A DNA stretch of 58,600 nt from the NCBI GenBank assembly GCA_900315755.1, contig ONAI01000007.1, positions 1 through 58,600 of the forward strand, in the 5' to 3' direction. The translations under genes and the position numbers were made by a program. This DNA comes from an uncultured Ruminococcus sp. (GTDB lineage Bacteria; Bacillota; Clostridia; Oscillospirales; Ruminococcaceae). Below the pieces are notes generated by a model that was not told where the DNA came from, made no database searches, and saw only the letters and a list, made by a program, of their open reading frames with translations. The first letter of the stretch is position 1. Each line of letters starts with the position of its first letter. Positions 16,031 to 24,592 of the stretch are shown piece after piece.

Positions 16031-17211
16031 TTACGGTTTCACAGATCAACAGATATTTAGGCTTCGTACTGAAGGGAGACAAGAACCTTCAGGGAATAAT
16101 GATAAAAGGCGAGATCTCGAACTGCGTCCGCCATTATCGCAGCGGACATATCTATTTCACACTCAAGGACGACAACAGCGCTGTAAAGGCGGTAATGTTT
16201 GCTCAGGCGGCTTCAAGGCTTAAATTCGAGCCCGAGGACGGTATGTCGGTGATAGTGAGCGGCAGTATCGGAGTTTACGAGCGCGACGGTGTTTATCAGA
16301 TCTATGCAAATGATATAGTGCCGGACGGCGCGGGTGCTGTAAATGCGGCACTTGAACAGCTGAAAAAAAAGCTTGCTGCCGAGGGGATATTCTCTCAGGA
16401 TCACAAGAGACCTTTGCCGCTTATGCCTCGCAAAATTGGTGTTGTCACGTCGCTTGACGGAGCAGCTGTCAGGGATATTATAAACGTCCTTTCGAGGCGC
16501 TATCCGATCGGCAGCATTTATGCAGTAAATGCGCTTGTTCAGGGTGAGGGCGCACCGGATTCAGTGTGCAGGGGCATCCTTAAAGCTGAATCGGCAGGCT
16601 GTGACGTGATAATAGTCGGACGAGGCGGAGGTTCAAGCGAGGATCTTGGAGCGTTCAATACAGAAAAGGTAGCCTATGCGATATACAATTGTAAAGTTCC
16701 GGTTATTTCGGCAGTAGGTCATGAAACTGACTTCACTGTTGCTGATCTTGCAGCTGATATGAGAGCACCGACGCCGTCAGCAGCTGCTGAAATCGCAGCA
16801 CCTTCGACGGAAACGCTTTATGAAAGGATAGATGCGCTGATAAAACGTGCTGAAAATAGTGTGTCTGCAAGGCTTGAAAGGGCGAGAGAAAGACTTTCAT
16901 CCCTGAATGTACGACTTACAGGGCAGTCTCCGGAAAACAGACTAAAGCTCAGCTCAAACAGGATAGAGAATTACACGGAGCGGAATAAGCTTGCGTTTTC
17001 ACGCTATATAGAGCGACTTGACAGCAAGCTGTGTCAGAATACCGCACGGCTTGAAAGTCTCAGTCCGCTGAAAGTGCTTTCACGCGGATATTCGCTCGTT
17101 TACAGCGATGATAAGCTGCTGGGCAGTTCGGAGGATATATCAGAAGGCGACCGCGTTAAGATAAGATTCGGTGACGGCGGTGCTGAGGCTGAAATAATTG
17201 ATAAATGGTGA
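16021..17211 (+). CDS. xseA: Exodeoxyribonuclease VII large subunit
   Basis: 396 residues. The start at 16021 (MPVITVSQINRYLG) matches the family N-terminus and has GGGGTGA before it; the in-frame ATG at 15994 would add nine residues inside the upstream gene. An N-terminal OB fold (~1-100), the catalytic region with GVVTSLDGAAVRDI and GRGGGSSEDLGAFN, and a coiled-coil C-terminal half are visible. With XseB it degrades single-stranded DNA into short oligonucleotides. Confidence 0.95.
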   Translation: MPVITVSQINRYLGFVLKGDKNLQGIMIKGEISNCVRHYRSGHIYFTLKDDNSAVKAVMFAQAASRLKFEPEDGMSVIVSGSIGVYERDGVYQIYANDIVPDGAGAVNAALEQLKKKLAAEGIFSQDHKRPLPLMPRKIGVVTSLDGAAVRDIINVLSRRYPIGSIYAVNALVQGEGAPDSVCRGILKAESAGCDVIIVGRGGGSSEDLGAFNTEKVAYAIYNCKVPVISAVGHETDFTVADLAADMRAPTPSAAAEIAAPSTETLYERIDALIKRAENSVSARLERARERLSSLNVRLTGQSPENRLKLSSNRIENYTERNKLAFSRYIERLDSKLCQNTARLESLSPLKVLSRGYSLVYSDDKLLGSSEDISEGDRVKIRFGDGGAEAEIIDKW

Positions 17212-17215
17212 AATA

Positions 17216-17404
17216 ATGGAAGAAAAAGTAACTTTTGAGGAAAACCTCGAACGCCTCGGAAAAATAGTTTCTGAGCTTGAAAAAGGAGATATACCACTCG
17301 AAAAGGCAGTAGAACTGTACGGTGATGGCGTTAAGCTATCAGCTCTGTGCAGAAAGCAGCTTGACGAGGCTCAAATAAAAATAGAGGAGGATAAGGGCGC
17401 GTGA
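17216..17404 (+). CDS. xseB: Exodeoxyribonuclease VII small subunit
   Basis: 62 residues from the ATG at 17216, giving the usual XseB N-terminus (TFEENLERLGKIVSELE...). GGTGA precedes it; the earlier ATG at 17198 lies inside xseA. The signature GDIPLEKAVELYGDGVKL is clear. It forms coiled-coil filaments on XseA. Confidence 0.95.
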   Translation: MEEKVTFEENLERLGKIVSELEKGDIPLEKAVELYGDGVKLSALCRKQLDEAQIKIEEDKGA

Positions 17405-17421
17405 GCGTCTGAAATTGAAAA

Positions 17422-18318
17422 ATGAACAGCAATTTTAAGGAAAAGCTCTCGGGATTTGCTAAAATAACTGAGGAGAACCTGAAAAAATATAACGTTCTTA
17501 CTGAGGAGGCAATGCCTCAGAAGGATCTAATTGCAGCTATGAATTATTCTCTCGAAGCAGGCGGAAAGCGCATACGTCCGGTGCTTGTCTACGCATTCTG
17601 TGAGGCTTGCGGCGGAAATACTGAGTTGGCTGCTGCACCGGCTGCGGCTATCGAGATGATACATACCTGTTCGCTTATACATGATGATCTTCCGGCTATG
17701 GATAATGATGATTACCGCCGCGGAAAGCCTTCATGTCACAAGGCATTCGGAGAAGCTATGGCTATTCTTGCCGGCGATGCGCTTACTGTACTTCCGTTTG
17801 CAGTTGTTGCAGATGACGATAAGCTTTCGGCAGATCAGAAGGTAGCGATCATCTCGAAGCTTGCACTCGCTGTCGGAAGAGACGGCATGATCGGAGGTCA
17901 GGTCATCGACATACAGAATGAAACACGCACAGATGTTGACGAGGCTAATCTCAGAAATATGTACCGCCACAAGACCGGCGAACTCATAGCTGTATCGTGT
18001 GCAATGGGATGTATCTGCGCCGGAGTTGACGATAATAATAAGATAAAGGCTGCAATGGATTACGGATATAAACTCGGACTTGCCTTCCAGATAATTGATG
18101 ATATACTTGATGTCACAAGCACTACGGAAGAACTTGGCAAGCCTGTCGGAAGTGATGAGGAACTCAACAAGACTACCTTCGTGACGATACACGGTGTAGA
18201 TAAGGCTCGTGAGATCGCTGCGGGAATAACCGATGAGGCAATGCTTCTGCTTGAAACATTTGATAACAGCAATTTCCTGAAAGAACTAACGGAAATGCTT
18301 TTAAAGAGGAAAAACTAA
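17422..18318 (+). CDS. ispA: Farnesyl/geranylgeranyl diphosphate synthase
   Basis: 298 residues of the trans-prenyltransferase fold. Both Asp-rich magnesium-binding motifs are present: DDLPAMDNDD (~92-101) and DDILD (~217-221), with GGKRIRP near 49-55. It condenses IPP with allylic diphosphates, most likely to farnesyl diphosphate, feeding undecaprenyl-phosphate synthesis. It precedes dxs, which starts the MEP pathway. No clear Shine-Dalgarno is visible before its ATG. Confidence 0.94.
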   Translation: MNSNFKEKLSGFAKITEENLKKYNVLTEEAMPQKDLIAAMNYSLEAGGKRIRPVLVYAFCEACGGNTELAAAPAAAIEMIHTCSLIHDDLPAMDNDDYRRGKPSCHKAFGEAMAILAGDALTVLPFAVVADDDKLSADQKVAIISKLALAVGRDGMIGGQVIDIQNETRTDVDEANLRNMYRHKTGELIAVSCAMGCICAGVDDNNKIKAAMDYGYKLGLAFQIIDDILDVTSTTEELGKPVGSDEELNKTTFVTIHGVDKAREIAAGITDEAMLLLETFDNSNFLKELTEMLLKRKN

Positions 18319-18362
18319 TGTAAGGAGCTGCGGAGAGCCAGATATTCTCCGTAACGTTAAAA

Positions 18363-20261
18363 ATGAAGGAAAATATTAATTCAGAGGACAAGGTCACATT
18401 ATCAGAGCTTGTTCTGCCTGATGACCTGAAAAATCTTTCGCTGAAGCAGTGCAAGGGTCTGTGCAGCGATATAAGAAAAATGCTCATATCTACCGTCTCG
18501 AAAAACGGCGGACATCTTGCTTCAAACCTCGGTGTTGTCGAGCTGACTATGGCTATCCACAGGAATTTTAATTCTCCTGAAGATAAGATAATCTGGGATG
18601 TCGGTCATCAGGCTTATACTCATAAAATTCTTACCGGAAGAGCTGATGAGTTCCCTACTCTTCGTCAGAAAAACGGTATTTCCGGATTTCCGAAGCCGGA
18701 AGAATCCGAGCATGATGTTTTCATAAGCGGTCACAGCAGTACATCAGTTTCGGTAGCCTGCGGTATTGCAGAGGCTATGAAGCATCAGGGCAAGGATAAC
18801 TATGCAGTCGCTGTTATTGGTGACGGCGCTATGACAGGCGGTATGTTCTATGAAGCTATGAACAATGGCGGCCGTGAAAAGGACAGGAATCTTATTGTTA
18901 TCCTGAACGACAATAATATGTCGATCTCAAAAAGTGTAGGTGCGGTCTCAAGATACCTTACCTCGCTCAGAAATACGGAAAAATACATCCGCACAAAGAG
19001 GACTGTTGAGAAGGGGCTCGGTAAAATACCGCTTGTTGGTGACGGCGTTACCAAGGGCATCAAGTATGTCAAGGACTCGGTAAAGTATAAGATACTTGAA
19101 CAGAGCACCATGTTCGAGGACATGGGATTCATTTACCTCGGACCGGTAAACGGTCATAATCTTGAGGAACTTGAAGAGGTAATCCACGTTGCAAAATCAT
19201 ATCACAGACCTGTGTTTATACACGTAAAGACGCAGAAGGGAAAGGGTTACAGTCCTGCGGAGCAGAATCCCGGTGAATACCACGGTATCTCAAAATTTGA
19301 TATTGCTACCGGCAATCCTGAGGTCTCGGCTGATGACAGCTATTCCATAACGTTCGGCAAGGAGCTTGTTGAAATAGCTGAGAAGGATGAGCGTATCTGC
19401 GCTATTACTGCCGCTATGAAATACGGCACGGGCTTGCAGTTCTTCCAGCATCGTTTTCCGGAAAGATTCTATGATGTTGGCATCGCTGAACAGCACGCTG
19501 TTACCTTTGCTGGAGGACTTGCATCAATGGGACAGATACCGGTATTTGCGGTTTATTCGACGTTCCTTCAGAGAGCCTATGATCAGCTTATCCATGATGT
19601 TGCGATAGGCGGACTTCATGTTGTTCTTGGTATTGACCGTGCAGGCATAGTCGGTGAGGACGGTGAAACTCATCAGGGAATATTTGATGTTCCGATGCTT
19701 ACATCTATCCCGAATACTGTCATCTATTCGCCGTCATGCTATGATGAACTGAAAATGTGCATGAACAAGGCGATATATACTGATAAAGGCATTGCTGCGG
19801 TACGCTATCCGAGAGGTGCGGAATCTGTTGATTTTGATAAGCATTATCTCAGTACAGAACACCTTCTCGTAAGCAATAAGGATGCCTCAACGCTGATGAT
19901 AGCTTATGGAAGACTTTATAACGAGGTCTGTCTTGCAAACAGGAAGCTTGCAAAAGATGGCATAAAATGCGATATAATGAAGCTTACAAAGATATATCCG
20001 CTGAATCTCAACATTATAAGAGAGATCGTGGACTATGACAGGATAGTATTCTTTGAAGAAGCTTACGGTGAGGGAAGCATCTCTGAAAAGATCGGAGATA
20101 TGCTCGCCGAATACGGTTATAAAGGAAATTACAGCAGAAAAACTGCTGAGGGATTTATAAAACAGGCATCCGTAAAACAGTGCTTTGAAGAGATAGGACT
20201 TTCAGCTGAGAGAATTTATCGTTATATCAGAACGGAGTGCAGTGAGAATGGCAAGGCTTGA
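18363..20261 (+). CDS. dxs: 1-deoxy-D-xylulose-5-phosphate synthase
   Basis: 632 residues, full length. Thiamine diphosphate site GDGAMTGGMFYEAMNNGG, the conserved HVKTQKGKGYSPAE, and the transketolase-like DRAGIVGEDGETHQGIFD are all present. It makes DXP from pyruvate and glyceraldehyde 3-phosphate, the entry step of the MEP isoprenoid pathway. No strong Shine-Dalgarno lies in front of the ATG; instead a six-pair hairpin (18331-18351) holds the only GGAGA nearby. Confidence 0.96.
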   Translation: MKENINSEDKVTLSELVLPDDLKNLSLKQCKGLCSDIRKMLISTVSKNGGHLASNLGVVELTMAIHRNFNSPEDKIIWDVGHQAYTHKILTGRADEFPTLRQKNGISGFPKPEESEHDVFISGHSSTSVSVACGIAEAMKHQGKDNYAVAVIGDGAMTGGMFYEAMNNGGREKDRNLIVILNDNNMSISKSVGAVSRYLTSLRNTEKYIRTKRTVEKGLGKIPLVGDGVTKGIKYVKDSVKYKILEQSTMFEDMGFIYLGPVNGHNLEELEEVIHVAKSYHRPVFIHVKTQKGKGYSPAEQNPGEYHGISKFDIATGNPEVSADDSYSITFGKELVEIAEKDERICAITAAMKYGTGLQFFQHRFPERFYDVGIAEQHAVTFAGGLASMGQIPVFAVYSTFLQRAYDQLIHDVAIGGLHVVLGIDRAGIVGEDGETHQGIFDVPMLTSIPNTVIYSPSCYDELKMCMNKAIYTDKGIAAVRYPRGAESVDFDKHYLSTEHLLVSNKDASTLMIAYGRLYNEVCLANRKLAKDGIKCDIMKLTKIYPLNLNIIREIVDYDRIVFFEEAYGEGSISEKIGDMLAEYGYKGNYSRKTAEGFIKQASVKQCFEEIGLSAERIYRYIRTECSENGKA

Positions 20262-21033
20262 TGCAGAGCTCGTTTTACGCGGCATTGCAAGAAGCAGACA
20301 GAGAGCAAAGGAAATGATAGGATCAGGAAGCGTTACCGTAAACGGTAAAACTATTCTGAAAGCCTCTGCTGAGGTCTCGTCTGAGGACGAAATAAAGTCG
20401 TCAGAGCAGGAGATGTATGTCGGACGCGGTGCGCTGAAGCTTGAAAAAGCTGCTGCTGAATTCGGACTTGAATTCAGTGGAAAGGTGTGTATCGACATCG
20501 GTGCTTCAACGGGAGGTTTCACCGATTATATGCTGAAAAACGGCGCTTCAAGAGTATATGCGGTCGATGTCGGACACGGACAGCTCGCAGAAAGTCTGTG
20601 TGCTGATGACAGGGTAGTCAACATGGAAGGCACGGACATCCGCAATGTTTCGGCAGAAAGCGTGTCCGGCGGCGCAGACTTCATATGCGCTGATGTTTCA
20701 TTCATATCGCTGAAACTCATATTGCCTGCGATATACAGGCTTCTCAACGACGGTGCGTGTGCAGCTGTACTTATAAAGCCGCAGTTTGAAGCCGGAAAGA
20801 GCAGCATCGGCAAGAACGGCATAGTCAAGGACAGAAAAGTTCATCTGCGTGTTCTCGGCGAAATAGACAATGCAGCACAAGCCGCAGGATTTATTTGTGA
20901 AAAATACACCTATTCCCCGATCAAGGGCGGAAGCGGTAATATTGAGTATCTCGTGAAGCTCCGGCGTTCATCCGGAGATCCGATGATACATGATTTCAGG
21001 GAACTTGTGAAAAGTGCCTTTGAAAAGCTTTAA
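20248..21033 (+). CDS. tlyA: TlyA-type rRNA 2'-O-methyltransferase (S4 plus FtsJ-like domain)
   Basis: 261 residues from the ATG at 20248; a GTG six bases earlier is the alternative start. An N-terminal S4 RNA-binding domain (ARLDAELVLRGIARSRQRAKEMI) is followed by an FtsJ-type methyltransferase with the SAM loop CIDIGASTGGFTDYML and the downstream ADVSFISLKLILP. TlyA proteins methylate ribosomal RNA (C1409 of 16S and, in some species, C1920 of 23S). It overlaps the end of dxs, as in many clostridia. Confidence 0.93.
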   Translation: MARLDAELVLRGIARSRQRAKEMIGSGSVTVNGKTILKASAEVSSEDEIKSSEQEMYVGRGALKLEKAAAEFGLEFSGKVCIDIGASTGGFTDYMLKNGASRVYAVDVGHGQLAESLCADDRVVNMEGTDIRNVSAESVSGGADFICADVSFISLKLILPAIYRLLNDGACAAVLIKPQFEAGKSSIGKNGIVKDRKVHLRVLGEIDNAAQAAGFICEKYTYSPIKGGSGNIEYLVKLRRSSGDPMIHDFRELVKSAFEKL

Positions 21034-21042
21034 GGAGTTCAT

Positions 21043-21897
21043 ATGAAAGCAGTATTATACCCGAATTTTCAAAAGATAAATGCACTTAATTGTGCCCGCG
21101 AGGCGTGTGAGGTGCTTCATTCTGCCGGGATAGAGGTTTCGGTAAGCGGAGAGTTCCGGGCAGATTTTGCCGATAAGGATTTTGTGCTGTTCGAGGATAT
21201 AGCTGTATCAGCTAAAACGGCTGATTTCGTTATAGCGATCGGAGGCGACGGTACGATACTGCGCTGTGCGAAATTCCTTATGGGCACTGATACAAAGCTT
21301 CTTGGGATAAATACGGGTACGCTCGGATTCATGGCTGGTCTTGAAGCGGATCAGCTTGATAAGCTGCGTCTTTTAACTGCCGGCGAATATGAGATCTCAC
21401 AGCGCATGACACTTGATATTACCTATCACGGCAACAGGGGCGATGAGGTTTATACGGCTCTCAATGAAGCTTCAGCAAGATCCGGAAGCTTCAGGATATG
21501 TGATTTTGAAGTCTATTCTGAAGGGTATCTTGTTGGAAGATACCGTGCGGACGGTGTACTTTTCAGTACCCCTTCCGGTTCAACAGCCTATGCACTTTCG
21601 ACCGGAGGACCTATTATAGAACCGGATCTTGAATGTATAGAAATGACACTGATATGTCCTCATTCGCTGTTCTCACGCGCTACACTGTTTTCTGCGGGAA
21701 AACATCTGCGCCTTACAAATAAGTCTGCTAATGGGGACTGTATGGTAGTAAATGTTGACGGCGCTCTCAACATCAAAATGGGTGAGAACGATTCGATCGA
21801 CATCTGCCGCGGACGCAACAATATCAATTTCATAAACCTTATCGGAAATTCATTCCATGAATCGCTCTGCCGTAAGCTTTGCAGACCGATAAAATAG
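21043..21897 (+). CDS. nadK: NAD kinase
   Basis: 284 residues. Diagnostic motifs are IGGDGTILR (~67-75), the TGTLGFMAG loop, and FSTPSGSTAYALSTGGP (~175-191). It phosphorylates NAD to NADP. A strong AAGGAG site precedes the ATG at 21043. Its position between tlyA and argR is typical. Confidence 0.96.
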   Translation: MKAVLYPNFQKINALNCAREACEVLHSAGIEVSVSGEFRADFADKDFVLFEDIAVSAKTADFVIAIGGDGTILRCAKFLMGTDTKLLGINTGTLGFMAGLEADQLDKLRLLTAGEYEISQRMTLDITYHGNRGDEVYTALNEASARSGSFRICDFEVYSEGYLVGRYRADGVLFSTPSGSTAYALSTGGPIIEPDLECIEMTLICPHSLFSRATLFSAGKHLRLTNKSANGDCMVVNVDGALNIKMGENDSIDICRGRNNINFINLIGNSFHESLCRKLCRPIK

Positions 21898-21914
21898 TAA
21901 CAGCGGTGATATTT

Positions 21915-22361
21915 ATGAAAAATAAAAGACATGAAGTAATACTTGAGCTTATTGAACAGCAGCCTGTTGCAACACAGGAAGCCCTCATGGAGCTTCTTGC
22001 CGAACGTGGGATCAAGACTACTCAGGCAACACTTTCACGCGATATACAGCAGCTTTCACTTGTTAAGCAAAGAGATGCGGAGGGGGTATACAGATATGCA
22101 CTGCTTCCGGCGTCGGCAGTGGAAAAGAGCCTTTTTGCTGAATCGGTCATATCTGTTGACTATGCGATGAATACGATCGTATTGAAATGCCGTGCAGGAA
22201 TGGCTCAGGGCACTTGTGCAGCGATAGATTCGGTCGAGCATCAGGGGATAGTTGGTACGATAGCCGGTGATGATACTATTTTCATACTCGTTCGCAGTGA
22301 AGCTGATGCGAAGAAGCTTTCCAAAAAATTCAAGAGCGAACTCTTTCCGGCTGGGAGGTAA
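21915..22361 (+). CDS. argR: Arginine repressor ArgR/AhrC
   Basis: 148 residues from the ATG at 21915, preceded by GGTGATATTT; the in-frame ATG at 21879 adds residues not usual in the family. The N-terminal winged helix has IKTTQATLSRDIQQLSLVK, and the C-terminal hexamerisation/arginine-binding domain has GTCAAIDSVEHQGIVGTIAGDD. It controls arginine metabolism genes. Confidence 0.95.
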   Translation: MKNKRHEVILELIEQQPVATQEALMELLAERGIKTTQATLSRDIQQLSLVKQRDAEGVYRYALLPASAVEKSLFAESVISVDYAMNTIVLKCRAGMAQGTCAAIDSVEHQGIVGTIAGDDTIFILVRSEADAKKLSKKFKSELFPAGR

Positions 22362-22371
22362 TTTCTGAGGA

Positions 22372-24042
22372 ATGTTAAAGGAAATCTACATCAGCAATCT
22401 TGCTGTTATAAGAGAAGCAACTATACCGCTGACCGCAAATCTGAATATATTCACCGGTGAGACCGGCGCTGGTAAGTCGATATTGATAAATGGTATCAAC
22501 GCTGTACTTGGTCAGCGCTGTTCAAAGGATATTGTAAGATCAGGGTGTGAAAAAGCTGTCATAACAGCCCTGTTCACTGAGCTTTCGCCGGAGATATGCA
22601 GTAAACTTGATGAACTTGGCATTGCTCATGATGAAGGCGAGATCACCGTCACCCGAGAGATAAGTGCGGATGGCGGAAGTGTTGCAAGGATCAACCACAG
22701 AACTGCTTCTGTATCACTTCTGAAAGAGATCGGCGGAATGCTTATAAACATACACGGTCAGCACGATAATCAGATACTGCTCGACAGTGAAAAACACCTT
22801 GATATACTCGACAGCTTCGGCGGAGATAACACTCTTCTTAACAGCTACCGTGAATCGTTCAGACAGCTTCAGCATACTGCCCGCCGTCTTGGTGAGATAA
22901 AAAAGATCGAGCAGACACGTATTGAGCGCAGCCGCTACCTCAATGAGATAGTTGATGACATAGGTGAGCTTGATCTTGCTGAGGACGAGGATGATACAAT
23001 CGAAAAGGAATATACTGCCGCTAAGGATTCTGAACGCACTCTTGCAGCAATAAACGAAGTGGTACAGTTCCTGAGCAGCGATGAAGCAGTCGGAGACATG
23101 ATAGTCTCAGCCGAGCGCAGTATAGCGGCTTACACTGAGAATATCCTGGAACTCGATCAGCTTTATGAAAGACTTACAGCAGCTGAGATCGAGATAGCGG
23201 ATATAGCCTCCGGATTTGAAAAGCTTGCCGATAAGATAGAACTTGACGGGCAGCGGCTTGAGTATCTCGGCAGCCGTCTCAGCGCTATAAACAAGCTCAA
23301 ACGCAAATACGCTGAGGACTGTGCAGGGCTTATAAGGCTTTACAATGATGCCTGCCGCGAACTTGGTCAGTTTGATTCATCACGCGAGGAGATCGAGCGG
23401 CTTACGGCTGAACGCGAGCAGCTTCTTCACACTGTGACCGAACGTGCAAAGGCACTTTATGAGTATCGTGAAAAGGTTGCAGCAAGATTTGTAGAAAGAG
23501 TAACTTCCGAACTTGAATTTCTTAATATGTCCGGCGTTATAATATCCGTAAAGCACGAAAAGGGCAAGCTTACAGTCAATGGCATGGACACCGTTGAGTT
23601 CCTTATCTCCGCAAATAAGGGCGAAGAGCCTAAGCCGATATCGAAGATAGCTTCCGGCGGCGAGCTTTCACGTATCATGCTTGCGATCAAAAGTGTTATT
23701 GCCGATAAGGACAGCATCCCGACTATGATATTTGATGAGATAGACACGGGAGTAAGCGGAAAAGCTGCTCAGAAGATAGGCATAAAGCTTCGCAGTATAG
23801 GTAGAGTGAGACAGGTCATCTGTGTTACACATCTTTCACAGATAGCCGTCATGGCAGATCACCACCTTTTGATAGAAAAGGGAGTTGTCGGTGACCGTAC
23901 TGAGACAAATGTTACAGAACTTGATATGGACGGCAGGATAGCTGAGATCGCGCGTATCATGGGCGGTGAAGATCCGAGCGGACTTATGCTTGAAAACGCT
24001 CGTGCAGAGATAACCAAGGCAATGGAGAATCAGATTTTATGA
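22372..24042 (+). CDS. recN: DNA repair protein RecN
   Basis: 556 residues, normal length. SMC-like ATPase: Walker A FTGETGAGKSILING at the N-terminus, a long coiled-coil middle (~150-370), the ABC signature ASGGELSRIMLAIK, and Walker B TMIFDEIDTGVSG. It acts early in double-strand break repair. In Bacilli and many Clostridia spoIVB and spo0A follow recN; here they do not. Confidence 0.96.
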   Translation: MLKEIYISNLAVIREATIPLTANLNIFTGETGAGKSILINGINAVLGQRCSKDIVRSGCEKAVITALFTELSPEICSKLDELGIAHDEGEITVTREISADGGSVARINHRTASVSLLKEIGGMLINIHGQHDNQILLDSEKHLDILDSFGGDNTLLNSYRESFRQLQHTARRLGEIKKIEQTRIERSRYLNEIVDDIGELDLAEDEDDTIEKEYTAAKDSERTLAAINEVVQFLSSDEAVGDMIVSAERSIAAYTENILELDQLYERLTAAEIEIADIASGFEKLADKIELDGQRLEYLGSRLSAINKLKRKYAEDCAGLIRLYNDACRELGQFDSSREEIERLTAEREQLLHTVTERAKALYEYREKVAARFVERVTSELEFLNMSGVIISVKHEKGKLTVNGMDTVEFLISANKGEEPKPISKIASGGELSRIMLAIKSVIADKDSIPTMIFDEIDTGVSGKAAQKIGIKLRSIGRVRQVICVTHLSQIAVMADHHLLIEKGVVGDRTETNVTELDMDGRIAEIARIMGGEDPSGLMLENARAEITKAMENQIL

Positions 24043-24575
24043 AGATATATTCCACCCGTCACGGTCAGACGGATTATAACAAAAGTGAATTGATACTCGG
24101 TGCAACAGACGTTCCGCTGAACGATACAGGTATTGAACAGGCAGAGGAACTTGCAGAAAAAATAGCTGAACTCGGTGAAGTTGACCTGATGATAGTATCG
24201 CCTATGAAAAGGGCTCAGATAACCGCTGCTGCTATTGCTGAAAAAACTGGTATCAGGATAATAACCGATGAACGTCTGAGGGAATGGAACTACGGTCGGT
24301 TTGAACAGAAATCCCGTTTTACCGAGGGCTTTGCGGAGAACAAGCTTGATTTCGGAGTCCGCATGGGAAAGACGGGAGAATCACTGCTTCAGCTGAGTCA
24401 CCGTGTGTATGCAGCACTTGACGATATAATTGAAAAATACAACGACAGGAATGTACTCATAGTAAGTCACGGCGGCGTTTGCAGAGTCATCGAGACTTAC
24501 TTCAACGATATGACAGCAAAAGAATTTGCCGGCTGGTTTATGGGCAACTGCCAGCTGATAGAATATAAAATATGA
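24039..24575 (+). CDS. Histidine phosphatase family protein (phosphoglycerate mutase-like)
   Basis: 178 residues. The catalytic STRHGQTDYNK begins at residue 4, and the second conserved His is in VLIVSHGGVCRVI (~142-154). The overall fold matches small acid phosphatases such as CobC/PhoE. The substrate cannot be told from sequence. The start overlaps recN by four bases. Confidence 0.9.
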   Translation: MKIYSTRHGQTDYNKSELILGATDVPLNDTGIEQAEELAEKIAELGEVDLMIVSPMKRAQITAAAIAEKTGIRIITDERLREWNYGRFEQKSRFTEGFAENKLDFGVRMGKTGESLLQLSHRVYAALDDIIEKYNDRNVLIVSHGGVCRVIETYFNDMTAKEFAGWFMGNCQLIEYKI

Positions 24576-24592
24576 TTTGACCGGAGGATATT

